Below are positions 26,063 to 34,891 of a stretch of DNA of 64,000 nucleotides, in pieces. The stretch spans positions 1-64,000 of the forward strand of contig NZ_JBDIML010000004.1 in the NCBI RefSeq assembly GCF_039614845.1, given 5' to 3'. Under the pieces are notes generated by a model. It was not told the origin of the DNA, made no database searches, and saw only the letters and a list, made by a program, of their open reading frames with translations. Position 1 is the stretch's first letter. Every line of letters begins with the position of its first letter. Origin of the DNA: Ornithinibacillus xuwenensis. GTDB lineage: Bacteria > Bacillota > Bacilli > Bacillales > Amphibacillaceae. Position numbers and translations under genes: made by a program.

Positions 26063-27133
26063 ATGAAACAAAAGAAATCATTTCTACTTATGTTAACGCT
26101 TGCGCTTATTGTTACTTTCGCGTTAGTAGGTTGTTCTAGCAAGTCATCAACAGATGAGAAAGAAGGAAGCGAGTCAGCAACTTCAACTGACTCCGAAAAT
26201 GAATCAGAAGCTAGTTCACAATATCCGATTACAATCACACATGCTCTAGGTGAGGCAGTTATCGAAAGTAAGCCAGAACGTATTGTCACGATTCAATGGG
26301 CAAACCATGATATTGCTTTAGCATTAGGGATAGTGCCTGTAGGTTTCTCGGCTGCGAACTTCGGTGTTCAAGATGATAGTGGTTTACTGCCATGGACAAA
26401 AGAAAAATTAGATGAGCTTGGAGAAACGAACCCTAATGTTTTTCAAGATACAGATGGGCTAGATTTTGAAGCGATTTCAGATGCGAATCCAGATGTAATT
26501 CTTGCAGCGTATTCTGGTATTACAGCAGAAGATTATGAAACATTAACCCAAATTGCGCCTGTTGTTGCCTATCCAACTGCACCATGGGCAACTACTTGGC
26601 GTGAGCAAGTTGAACTTAATGCAACAGGTATGGGTATGAAGGAAGAGGGCGAGCAATTAATTAAGGATACAGAGAGCTTAATTGCTGAAAAATTAAGTGC
26701 TTACCCACAAATTGAAGGTAAAAAAGTAGTGTGGGTTAACTTCTCAGCGGATGATTTATCGCAATTACACATCTATACGCCAATTGATTCACGTGTGGCG
26801 TTTTTAGAGGAGTTAGGTATGACGTATCCAGATAGTGTAAAGGAGCTTATTACAGATCCAGAGAGCTACTCTTTAACATTAAGTGCTGAAAATGTAGAAG
26901 CACTATTTGATGCAGATTTAATAGTTGGTTATGGAAATGATGAGCTTTATGAAACGATTAAAGCAGATCCACTTCTAGGAAAAATTCCAGCAGTTGAAAG
27001 AGGTTCTGTGGCGTTTATTACAAGTGATACACCATTAGTAGCAGCGGGAACTCCAAATCCACTATCGATTGCCTATACAATTGATGAATACTTGGAGTTA
27101 ATCGGTGGAGCAATTGATAAAATTGAACAGTAA
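26063..27133 (+). CDS. Iron-siderophore binding lipoprotein
   Basis: A 356-aa substrate-binding protein of the FecB/FhuD family. A signal peptide ends in lipobox LVGC (Cys24), followed by a Ser/Glu-rich linker to about residue 50. The binding domain includes ESKPERIVTIQW and DANPDVILAAYSGI, standard for siderophore-binding proteins. It captures Fe-siderophore outside the membrane for the two permeases and ATPase downstream. The exact siderophore cannot be read from sequence. Confidence 0.92.
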   Translation: MKQKKSFLLMLTLALIVTFALVGCSSKSSTDEKEGSESATSTDSENESEASSQYPITITHALGEAVIESKPERIVTIQWANHDIALALGIVPVGFSAANFGVQDDSGLLPWTKEKLDELGETNPNVFQDTDGLDFEAISDANPDVILAAYSGITAEDYETLTQIAPVVAYPTAPWATTWREQVELNATGMGMKEEGEQLIKDTESLIAEKLSAYPQIEGKKVVWVNFSADDLSQLHIYTPIDSRVAFLEELGMTYPDSVKELITDPESYSLTLSAENVEALFDADLIVGYGNDELYETIKADPLLGKIPAVERGSVAFITSDTPLVAAGTPNPLSIAYTIDEYLELIGGAIDKIEQ

Positions 27134-28166
27134 TTCCTCCGATTCGGATAAAAGGAAACTTGATTTACATGTACCGAAGCATTTTTCACTGATTCTGGTG
27201 ATGGGATTTATATTATTAATCATTACCATTGTAGCTTCTCTTGTATTAGGAGCTAGGGTAGTCAGTTTCCAGGAGCTTAAAGATGGATTATTTTTTCAAA
27301 ATCAAGATTCCTATGGTGCCATCGTCGTGCAAAAACGAATCTCGCGTACGGTTTTTAGTTTAGTCTGTGGGGTAGCATTAGCAATTGCAGGTGTATTAAT
27401 GCAGACGGTGACTCGTAATCCTCTAGCTGACCCGAGTATATTAGGTGTCAATACTGGAGCAGCATTGTTTGTCGTATGTGGTATTGCATTTTTTAATATT
27501 ACAACTGCCAGTCAGTATATTTGGTTAGCATTAATTGGAGCTGCCGTTACTGCAGTTTTCGTTTTTGGGATAGGTTCAATGGGGCGTGGTGGCGCCACGC
27601 CAATTAAATTAGTCTTAGCTGGAGCTGCAACTAGTGCAGCTCTTTCTTCACTTGTAACTGCAATTATGATTCCAAGTACATATGCAATGGATCAATTTAG
27701 ATTTTGGCAAGTAGGAAGTGTCGGCGCAGGGTCGTGGGATTCGATTACGATTTTCATTCCGTTTTTATTAATTGGATTGCTAATTGCTTTTGTATCAGCA
27801 CCAGCACTAAATGCGTTAGCATTAGGTGATGATACAGCAACTGGTCTTGGTGTGAGGCCGGGTATGCTCCGATTATTTGCGATTTGCGCTGGCGTTATAT
27901 TATGTGGTGTAACAACTGCGTTAGCGGGCCCTATTGGTTTTATTGGCCTTTTGGCAACACATGCGATGCGTATAATTATTGGACCAGACCTACGTTTTCT
28001 AATTCCAATGTCTGCATTAGCGGGAGCGATTATTTTAACATTTTCTGATGTAGTTGGCAGATTGATTGGAAGTCCTGGAGAGCTTGAAGTCGGTATTATT
28101 ACTGCATTTATCGGTGCACCAATCCTCATCTTACTAGCTAAGAAATCGAAGGTGAGGTCATTATGA
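27105..28166 (+). CDS. Iron-siderophore ABC permease 1 (FecCD family)
   Basis: A ~353-aa permease with about ten membrane segments. The family motif is VMQTVTRNPLADPSILGVNTG in near form (residues ~97-117), and GLLATHAMRIIIGPD marks the ATPase contact. The GTG at 27105 overlaps the binding-protein gene by 29 nt; TTG 27114 or TTG 27123 are alternative starts, so the first few residues are uncertain. It pairs with the next permease as a heterodimer. Confidence 0.9.
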   Translation: MEQLIKLNSNSSDSDKRKLDLHVPKHFSLILVMGFILLIITIVASLVLGARVVSFQELKDGLFFQNQDSYGAIVVQKRISRTVFSLVCGVALAIAGVLMQTVTRNPLADPSILGVNTGAALFVVCGIAFFNITTASQYIWLALIGAAVTAVFVFGIGSMGRGGATPIKLVLAGAATSAALSSLVTAIMIPSTYAMDQFRFWQVGSVGAGSWDSITIFIPFLLIGLLIAFVSAPALNALALGDDTATGLGVRPGMLRLFAICAGVILCGVTTALAGPIGFIGLLATHAMRIIIGPDLRFLIPMSALAGAIILTFSDVVGRLIGSPGELEVGIITAFIGAPILILLAKKSKVRSL

Positions 28167-29200
28167 AGAATCAATCTGGTGAAGTGAATAATCTTATCAA
28201 AGGTATTCGTCAACGAAGGAGGCGATGGATTTTTGTCACCTCTTTCTTAATCATACTAGCACTTGTACTTTGTTGTGCGATGCTTTTACTAGGAAATACG
28301 ATTTATCCAATGAACGTTGTCATTCGTACATTGTTGGGAGAAGAAATACCAGGAGCAGATTTCGCAATCAATACGATTCGACTTCCTCGAATGATAACAG
28401 GACTGTTTGCAGGGTTTGCTTTTGGGGTAGCTGGTTATATTTTTCAAACGATGTTGCGTAATCCATTAGCCAATCCGAATATTTTAGGGATTACATCTGG
28501 CTCTAGTGTAGCTGCTGTATTTTGTATTACCGTTCTCCATACTAGTAATACAGTTGTTTCGATTGCGGCAGTCATTGGAGGATTAATTACGGTTATGGTT
28601 ATGTATCTTTTATCTCGTAGTCGAACATTTTCCATTGGTCGGTTAATTATTATCGGGATCGGTATGCAGGCGATGTTTGATGCGGTAATTTCTTATTTGA
28701 TTATGAAAAGTAGCCAACAGGATATTGCAGGAGCTCTAAGATGGTTAAGTGGCAGTTTAAATGGCTCGCAAATGAGTGAGGTATACCCATTAGTAATGAT
28801 TGTAGTCGTCTTCTTGCCAATCATGCTCATTCTAGGTAAACAGTTAAGCATGCTAGAATTAGGTGAACAAATGGCTACGTCACTGGGGGTAGCTACCGAT
28901 AAATTACGGATTACGTTAATCGTAAGCTCCGTATTGATGATTGCAATTGCTACAGCAACAACAGGACCGATTGCGTTTGTAGCATTCTTAGCGGGCCCCA
29001 TTGCGAATCGACTAGTTGGTGTTAGTGCGTCAAATGTTCTCCCAGCAGGTTTAGTCGGTGCTAATCTTGTATTATTTGCAGACTTAATAGGACAGTTTGC
29101 ATTCGAATATAGATTCCCAGTAGGTGTTATCACAGGATTACTCGGAGCACCGTATTTAATCTATTTATTAATTCGAATGAACCGAAAAGGAGAATTGTAA
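28163..29200 (+). CDS. Iron-siderophore ABC permease 2 (FecCD family)
   Basis: A 345-aa permease with about ten membrane segments. MLRNPLANPNILGITSGSS and the late FLAGPIANRLVG segment match the FecCD family. The ATG overlaps the stop of permease 1 (ATGA), which implies translational coupling. The N-terminus carries a basic cytosolic stretch (RQRRRRW). Confidence 0.92.
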   Translation: MKNQSGEVNNLIKGIRQRRRRWIFVTSFLIILALVLCCAMLLLGNTIYPMNVVIRTLLGEEIPGADFAINTIRLPRMITGLFAGFAFGVAGYIFQTMLRNPLANPNILGITSGSSVAAVFCITVLHTSNTVVSIAAVIGGLITVMVMYLLSRSRTFSIGRLIIIGIGMQAMFDAVISYLIMKSSQQDIAGALRWLSGSLNGSQMSEVYPLVMIVVVFLPIMLILGKQLSMLELGEQMATSLGVATDKLRITLIVSSVLMIAIATATTGPIAFVAFLAGPIANRLVGVSASNVLPAGLVGANLVLFADLIGQFAFEYRFPVGVITGLLGAPYLIYLLIRMNRKGEL

Positions 29201-30003
29201 TGAGCAATACACATGATTTTCGAGTGAATCAGCTTGTGGCAGGCTATGATAATAAAACCATTATACATGGAATGGATCTTGAAATTCCCAAGAATAAAAT
29301 TAGTGTCATTATCGGTGCAAATGGTTGTGGAAAATCAACTCTATTAAAAACGATGGCCAAGCTTATCAAGCCAACAGCAGGGGATGTTACACTGAATGGG
29401 AAAGCAGTTAACAAATACCCTCCGAAGCAATTAGCACGTATTTTAGGGCTACTTCCACAATCTCCTGTAGTTCCTGATGGGATTACTGTAGCAGATTTGG
29501 TTGGTAGAGGCAGGTTTCCACATCAATCTTTATTTGGTGGTTGGTCTAAAAAAGATTATGAAGCGGTGGAAGAGGCAATGGAATTTATGAATATAACAGA
29601 GTTTGCCAATCATGACATCGATGAGCTTTCAGGTGGGCAAAGACAACGTGTGTGGATTGCCATGGCACTCGCACAACAGACAGATATTCTCTTTCTAGAT
29701 GAGCCAACTACTTTTTTAGATATCACCTATCAGGTAGAAATATTAGACCTACTAACCAATCTAAACCGTGAGTACGGTACAACAATTGTCATGGTTTTGC
29801 ATGACATTAACTTATCAGCGCGCTATGCCGACCATATCTTTGCTGTAAAAGATGGAAAGCTAATCGCAGAAGGTGAGCCTACTGAAGTCCTCACTAGCGA
29901 GGTTGTTAAAATGGTTTTTGATTTGAATTGTGTGGTCATTCCAGACCCCATTTCAGGAACGCCTTTAATTATTCCAAAAGGGCGGTATCATGTGAACGAG
30001 TGA
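29200..30003 (+). CDS. Iron-siderophore ABC ATPase
   Basis: A 267-aa ATPase that powers siderophore import. Walker A is GANGCGKST, the signature is LSGGQRQRVWIA, Walker B is ILFLDEPTTFLDI and the switch His is in MVLHDINLS. The ATG overlaps the permease 2 stop by one base (TAATG). Last gene of the Fur-controlled operon. Confidence 0.95.
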   Translation: MSNTHDFRVNQLVAGYDNKTIIHGMDLEIPKNKISVIIGANGCGKSTLLKTMAKLIKPTAGDVTLNGKAVNKYPPKQLARILGLLPQSPVVPDGITVADLVGRGRFPHQSLFGGWSKKDYEAVEEAMEFMNITEFANHDIDELSGGQRQRVWIAMALAQQTDILFLDEPTTFLDITYQVEILDLLTNLNREYGTTIVMVLHDINLSARYADHIFAVKDGKLIAEGEPTEVLTSEVVKMVFDLNCVVIPDPISGTPLIIPKGRYHVNE

Positions 30004-30155
30004 GATAATTTGTTATTGGGATGTCTTTGTCGTGACTTGTAAACATCTAATTTAGTAAGCGCTCCTCAATCCCTATTTGTAATGGGGCATCCATTGATAG
30101 CTGTTTCATATTTCGTTTCCATTTACTATTTTAATAGTTAAATTAGCGTTTATGC

Positions 30156-30186
30156 AGAGCATTCTTGATAGAATGCTCTTTAATTT
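30156..30186 (+). terminator. Terminator of the iron transporter operon
   Basis: AGAGCATTC / GAATGCTCT with a 6-base loop, followed by TTAATTTTTT. Confidence 0.88.
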
Positions 30187-30500
30187 TTTGTCTTCTAATT
30201 TACAAACGAACCGACCTTTACAGGAGGCCAAAAATCCACGGATAACTTTCAAGTTGTTCTTTTCTTAGAAGAGTGATACTTAAATGAGTCTATTTTTTCT
30301 ATTTACTTTCATAACAAACCATTTATTAAAACTGGGTATTAGGTCTAATGACTGGTTAGTTAAATATATCTATTTACCTATTATTTCGTATTCATAGGTA
30401 GTAATTCCTAGAAGTATGTTATATAATGTAAAATTGTTGGCTACATAATTTTAAAGCAATAAAAAATACTGGATAAACGCAACATGAAAGGAGAACAGGT
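30187..30500. other. Intergenic region before the 119-aa protein gene
   Basis: No gene is supported here. A TATAAT hexamer at 30422-30427 may be a -10 element for the downstream gene, but no good -35 is visible. Confidence 0.4.
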
Positions 30501-30860
30501 ATGGCAATAGTTGTAGATAAAAGAAAGTACAAGATGGCGATTGATGAAACAAATCGTGAAGTTCGTGTACAAGTACATGGATTAATTAAAGAGAATGATG
30601 CTGCAGAATATATGCAGGACTTAGAGGAGACCATTAACAAGGTTACTAGAAATTCGTATACATTAGTTGTCGATGCGACACATCAAACGACTACACCTTC
30701 TAAAGTAGTACCGCAATTAGACCAAGCATTACAATATTATATGATGTTAGGTTTTAAGGATTTGATTCTTGTTAAGCCTTCATCCAAAATCTCGCAGGTT
30801 CAAATTCGTAACTCATTAGAACGAATTAATTTTACAGGGAAGTATCTTGATCATTATTAA
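30501..30860 (+). CDS. Small protein of unknown function
   Basis: A 119-aa soluble protein with alternating strands and helices (VRVQVHGLIKENDAAEYMQD, TLVVDATHQTT, DLILVKPSSK). The layout resembles a STAS-like or SpoIIAA-like fold, but no diagnostic motif is seen. AAAGGAGA precedes the ATG. It is 20 nt upstream of a GNAT-like gene and probably in one operon with it and perhaps the MCP gene. Confidence 0.65.
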   Translation: MAIVVDKRKYKMAIDETNREVRVQVHGLIKENDAAEYMQDLEETINKVTRNSYTLVVDATHQTTTPSKVVPQLDQALQYYMMLGFKDLILVKPSSKISQVQIRNSLERINFTGKYLDHY

Positions 30861-30880
30861 TCATGTTAGGAGAGTAATAG

Positions 30881-31597
30881 ATGACAATTTCAACTAGACT
30901 TTATACATATGATGTAGTGTCTGTAGAACAAACTGATTTAATAGCGAAAGCAGCTCAATGTCTGACAAAATCTTTTGTCGGAGTAGATATTGCTGGAAAA
31001 TGGGTACAAGAGCCAATGGTAGGGCATTTGGATATCCGTGAAGAAGATTTTTATTTGTTTGTAAAAGAATATATAGAATCGACAGTTGATCAAGGTTATT
31101 GTATGGTAGCTCAAGATCATAATCATGAGGTTGTAGGTGTTCTTGCTGGGGATACAAATGTACCGGAGATTATAGGTGAAGATGTGTTCCAAGGCTCTTT
31201 TGTGGATATGAATGTTATTTTACATGTTCTAGAGGATGTAGATAAGCGTTTCATGGAAGCTTACCAAGAGAAAAATGGTAAAGAACTAACAGATGGCAAG
31301 TTGTTGCATTTGTTTATGATTGGTGTAACTGCCAAAGAAAATCGTCATGAGGTTATCGAACAGTTAGGGAAAGGCTTGATTGAAAAAGCAATCGCTGAAG
31401 GAGTAGAAGCGGTTTATGCCGAAGCTACAAACAACAAGTCACTTCGAGTATTAGAGAAGTACCATGGTTTGAAAAAGTATAAGGATAGTGAAGGGCATGA
31501 TATTATGCATGCTTATAAAGAGAATACTAGATTAAATGAAATCTCTGAAACAATAGCCGATGGAACGTATATTGTTTTGAGAGAGTTAAACCAATAA
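30881..31597 (+). CDS. GNAT-like acetyltransferase
   Basis: A 238-aa protein with a GNAT core: LHLFMIGVTAKENR (beta4), then VIEQLGKGLIEKAIAEGVEA and YAEATNNKSLRVLEKYHGLK. The acetyl-CoA loop is weaker than the standard Q/RxxGxG/A. Substrate unknown. A ribosome site (TAGGAGAG) precedes the ATG. Confidence 0.7.
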   Translation: MTISTRLYTYDVVSVEQTDLIAKAAQCLTKSFVGVDIAGKWVQEPMVGHLDIREEDFYLFVKEYIESTVDQGYCMVAQDHNHEVVGVLAGDTNVPEIIGEDVFQGSFVDMNVILHVLEDVDKRFMEAYQEKNGKELTDGKLLHLFMIGVTAKENRHEVIEQLGKGLIEKAIAEGVEAVYAEATNNKSLRVLEKYHGLKKYKDSEGHDIMHAYKENTRLNEISETIADGTYIVLRELNQ

Positions 31598-31640
31598 AGC
31601 TTGAAAAAATTCATCATTTAGAGGATAGGTGAAAAACAAC

Positions 31641-32738
31641 ATGGATGCTGTATTAATAGGAGCAGTAATTATTTTTGCATTAACAACAGTTTACTTTGCC
31701 TTAAGATACTTTAAACTGAAAAAGAAAACTCATCTACATAATAGAGAAAATGGACTTCAGGAAGCGAACATTTCATTCAATGAATCGATTGAAAAAATAA
31801 AAGCTTTATCGACCACTATTCGCCAAAAAGGAGCGCACATAGTGGAAACTGGTGAAATGGCTTCTGAAAAAGGCGATATTGTAAGAGCGGCAATCGATGA
31901 GGTTGGCAGAGGTCTATCAAAACAGAATCAGGCTACCGAAGAAAGCTCCACTGCCCTTCAGGAAATGACCGCAGCTATCGTTGATTTAGCGGATCGTTCC
32001 AATCAAATTTCGGATCAGTCCCAATCAACTTTAGAGTTAACCAAACAAGGTAATGAAGCAGTCCAAATTTCTATTAAAAAGATGGACCACTTCAACCACA
32101 TCATGACCGAATCTAATAGTTCCATTAAAAGTCTAGGAGAGAAATCTAAGGAAATTGGAACTATTGTTAAAGTGATTACAGGAATTTCAGAGCAAATCAA
32201 CTTGCTTGCTTTAAACGCAGCAATTGAGGCAGCTCGCGCTGGTGAGCACGGTAAGGGATTTGCCGTTGTAGCTGATGAAGTAAGGAAGTTAGCAGAGCAA
32301 GCTAAAGATTCCGCAGATGAAGTTGCCAGCATAGTAAATGGAACTCAAACAGAAACTGACAATGTTGTGAAGACGATGGAGCAAGGTACCGAAGAGTTTA
32401 AAGACACGAATCAGGCGATAACAGAGGTTGGAGAAAAGTTTGAACGAATTCTAGCTTCTATTAAAACAATTGCTGAAAATAATAACGATTCCAGTGCAAC
32501 GACGGAAGAATTATCATCTAGCTCTCAGCAAATTATGTCTACCTTTGAGCAAATCACCACAATTTCTCAGGAGTCTGTCGAGATGTTTGACGAATTAATG
32601 GAGATTAGTGATGATCAGTTGAACATGATGGAGGAATTAGTACAAGAAGCAAAGTCCTTACGTGAAATCAAAGAAGACATTGATTTACTCAAAAGAAATT
32701 CTGAGCAAGCAAATGTAGAAGCAGTTCATGCAAGCTAA
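31641..32738 (+). CDS. Methyl-accepting chemotaxis-type protein without an external sensor
   Basis: A 365-aa protein with one N-terminal transmembrane helix (AVLIGAVIIFALTTVYFALR) and then directly a long coiled-coil signalling domain. The CheA/CheW contact hairpin INLLALNAAIEAARAGEHGK, then GFAVVADEVRKLAEQA, is intact. With no periplasmic domain, it must sense a cytosolic or membrane signal. The ATG at 31641 is preferred to GTG 31629, since AGGTG then falls upstream. Confidence 0.9.
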   Translation: MDAVLIGAVIIFALTTVYFALRYFKLKKKTHLHNRENGLQEANISFNESIEKIKALSTTIRQKGAHIVETGEMASEKGDIVRAAIDEVGRGLSKQNQATEESSTALQEMTAAIVDLADRSNQISDQSQSTLELTKQGNEAVQISIKKMDHFNHIMTESNSSIKSLGEKSKEIGTIVKVITGISEQINLLALNAAIEAARAGEHGKGFAVVADEVRKLAEQAKDSADEVASIVNGTQTETDNVVKTMEQGTEEFKDTNQAITEVGEKFERILASIKTIAENNNDSSATTEELSSSSQQIMSTFEQITTISQESVEMFDELMEISDDQLNMMEELVQEAKSLREIKEDIDLLKRNSEQANVEAVHAS

Positions 32739-32751
32739 GGCTACTTAAAAG

Positions 32752-32788
32752 AAGCCCCCATGTATTTCAAGTACATGGGGGCTTTCAT
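32752..32788. terminator. Bidirectional terminator
   Basis: AAGCCCCCATGTA / TACATGGGGGCTT with a 7-base loop between the convergent MCP gene and sstT. T runs are short on both sides. Confidence 0.85.
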
Positions 32789-32800
32789 CATGTGGATTAT

Positions 32801-34018
32801 TTACTTCGCTTCATCTCTACGGTTTTTTGCATATTCAGCGGTTGCTGTATAGAGCACATCTGTTGATGAATTAAGTGCTGTTTCACAAGAGTCTTGTAAA
32901 ACACCGATAATAAACCCTACCGCAACAACCTGCATTGCAATGTCATTCGATATGCCAAATAAGCTACAAGCGAGTGGAATGAGTAAAAGGGACCCACCTG
33001 CAACACCGGAAGCCCCTGCCGCAGATACAGCAGACAGAACAATTAATAAAACCGCCGTGATCATGTCTACTTCAATGTTTAGTGTATGGACAGCTGCAAG
33101 CGTTAAGACCGAAATGGTTACAGCTGCACCAGCCATGTTAATTGTTGCACCTAGTGGGATAGATACTGAATACGTATTTTTATCCAAATCTAGTTTTTTA
33201 CATAATTCCATATTAACTGGAATGTTAGCTGCGGAACTTCGAGTGAAAAATGCTGTAATACCACTTTCCTTTAAGCATGTGAGGACAAGTGGATAAGGAT
33301 TTTGCCGTATGCTTAGGAAAACTACTATCGGATTGACAATTAGTGCCACGAAAATCATAGATCCTAGTAGAACTAAAAGGAGCTTTCCATAATCTAGCAA
33401 GGCAGAAAGCCCATTTGTTGCAATCGCATTGAAGACAAGCCCCATGATTCCTAGTGGAGCCAAATTAATCACCCATTTTACAATAGTAGATATAGCATTT
33501 GAGAAGCTCTCTAGCATATTCTTAGTAGATTCTGATGCACCTTTTAACGCAATACCAAAGAGTACAGCCCAAACTAATATACCAATATAGTTTGCGTTAA
33601 TTAATGCATTTATCGGATTGTCAACGATGTTAAATAGTACTGTTTCCAAAACTTCTAGAATACCACTTGGTGGAGTTAGATTGTCGGCACCAGTAGTTAG
33701 AGATAAATTAACTGGAAAAAGAAAGCTTGCAATAACGCCAGTTAACCCAGCTAGAAATGTACCAACCGCATATAAGGCAATGACAGATTTCATATTTGTT
33801 TTATGACCTTGTTTGTGCTTAGAAATTGCATGCATGACAAGGAATAATACTAATATTGGTGCAGCAGCCTTTAAAGCACCTACGAATAATTCACCAAAAA
33901 TACTGATCCAGCTTACCGCATTAGGAATTGTTAATGCAAAAATAGTACCTATCATAATACCAATAAGAATTCGTTTTACTAGACTAACATGACTCCACTT
34001 GTTTAATAAGTTTTTCAT
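32801..34018 (-). CDS. sstT: Serine/threonine:Na+ symporter SstT
   Basis: A 405-aa member of the dicarboxylate/amino acid:cation symporter family. It has about eight membrane helices and two re-entrant loops; the family signatures are FFTRSSAANIPVN, the SIPLGATINMAGAA motif and GVAGGSLLLIPLA. It imports serine and threonine with Na+. Two Thr-specific T-box leaders precede it, which independently supports threonine as substrate. GAGGAAAAT lies just before the ATG. Confidence 0.92.
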   Translation of the reverse strand: MKNLLNKWSHVSLVKRILIGIMIGTIFALTIPNAVSWISIFGELFVGALKAAAPILVLFLVMHAISKHKQGHKTNMKSVIALYAVGTFLAGLTGVIASFLFPVNLSLTTGADNLTPPSGILEVLETVLFNIVDNPINALINANYIGILVWAVLFGIALKGASESTKNMLESFSNAISTIVKWVINLAPLGIMGLVFNAIATNGLSALLDYGKLLLVLLGSMIFVALIVNPIVVFLSIRQNPYPLVLTCLKESGITAFFTRSSAANIPVNMELCKKLDLDKNTYSVSIPLGATINMAGAAVTISVLTLAAVHTLNIEVDMITAVLLIVLSAVSAAGASGVAGGSLLLIPLACSLFGISNDIAMQVVAVGFIIGVLQDSCETALNSSTDVLYTATAEYAKNRRDEAK

Positions 34019-34061
34019 CTATTTTCCTCCTCAGTATGATGTCATTATTTTTGTACCAGTT

Positions 34062-34187
34062 TAGATGTTTCGCTTTTTGTGTCTAAACTTAGCTTTTCTG
34101 GTGCAAACTTCAGCCTTTTCCACCCAAACTTTAGCTTACTCAGATCAAACATCAGATTTTCCAGCCCAAACTTTAGCCTTTTCGCCT
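34062..34187 (-). repeat. 21-bp tandem repeats in the sstT leader
   Basis: Read on the plus strand, units start CAAACTTTAGCYTTTTC at 34104, 34125, 34146 and 34167, each exactly 21 bp, with a 20-bp unit at 34084 and a decayed unit before it. The transcribed strand reads GAAAAGCTAAAGTTTG-like. A second array of the same family lies at 45188-45292. A frame through it exists but has no ribosome site and I do not call it a gene. Confidence 0.75.
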
Positions 34188-34208
34188 CACCGAACATAAA
34201 AATGGCAA

Positions 34209-34440
34209 CAAAAAAACACACGCATCCCTTATAAAGGGACGAGTATGTTACCCGTGGTTCCACCCAAATTCCCATAAGTAAATGACTTATGGCTCAAGTG
34301 CTTTAACGCAGCATAACGGTATTGGATACTATATTTCCCCAATACAGCTCAAAGGTGGTAAATTATTTTCCTTCGTTTAGGAAGTTTTCAGCTAGCCTTC
34401 CCTCTCTGTCAAACTGTAAAAATAATTCATGGCCTTTTCA
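34209..34440 (-). promoter_or_regulatory. Threonine T-box riboswitch, gene-proximal copy
   Basis: The minus-strand RNA has the Stem I base AAAGG/CCUUU, a specifier loop with UUACCA (Thr codon ACC), the stem AAUUAUUUU/AAAAUAAUU above it, the AGAGAGGG element and the T-box GGGUGGAACCACGG. The terminator is ACUCGUCCCUU / AAGGGAUGCGU ending in seven U. Uncharged tRNA-Thr should favour the antiterminator and sstT expression. Confidence 0.9.
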
Positions 34441-34483
34441 TCGCTTTTTCGCAATATTTATTAGATTCATTCTCAGGGTGAAA

Positions 34484-34715
34484 ATAAAAAAACACACGCA
34501 TCCCTGGTAAAGGGACGAGTATGTTACCCGTGGTTCCACCCAAATTCCCATAAGTAAATGACTTATGGCTTAAACGCTTTAACGCAGCATAACGGCATTG
34601 GATACTTATTTCCCCAATACAGCTTAAAGGTGGTAAGTTACTTTCCAACGTTAGGAAGGTTTCAGCTAATCCTTCCCTCTCTGCAAACTGTAAAAATAAC
34701 TCGTGTCCTTTTCTT
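34484..34715 (-). promoter_or_regulatory. Threonine T-box riboswitch, promoter-proximal copy
   Basis: A second complete T-box upstream of the first, with the same parts: AAAGG/CCUUU base, GUUAUUUU/AAAGUAAC stem, specifier ACC in UUACCA, AGAGAGGG, the GGGUGGAACCACGG T-box and its own terminator with seven U. The two copies are clearly a tandem duplication that has since diverged in Stem I. Confidence 0.9.
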
Positions 34716-34754
34716 TGCTTTTATTAATTTAAATTATTAATTAATTTGTGATTT

Positions 34755-34783
34755 ATCATATATCATCCACTCGTATATTTCAA
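34755..34783 (-). promoter_or_regulatory. SigA promoter of sstT
   Basis: On the minus strand, TTGAAA, a 17-bp spacer, TATGAT. The transcript would start about 34748, ~35 nt before the first T-box Stem I. Confidence 0.7.
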
Positions 34784-34836
34784 TACTTTTTTTGAATAAG
34801 TTTTTTCATCTGCTTTGGAGGGTTAAGTAAAGGAAA

Positions 34837-34862
34837 ACTACTTCCATTTGCTTGGAAGTAGT
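34837..34862 (-). terminator. Hairpin downstream of the GGDEF gene
   Basis: ACTACTTCC / GGAAGTAGT with an 8-base loop; on the minus strand it is followed by TTTTCC. A modest terminator for the HD-GYP/GGDEF operon. Confidence 0.65.
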
Positions 34863-34891
34863 CATCTATGATAGCTATTCAAATAAAATGA

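Noticed and set aside
34045..34275. 76-aa minus-strand frame with KLKFG repeats
   Set aside because: It runs through the 21-bp repeats and into the T-box terminator, has no ribosome site, and the sister array at 45188 has an in-frame stop.
34322..34740. Short frames over the T-box leaders
   Set aside because: They overlap two well-supported riboswitches and lack ribosome sites.
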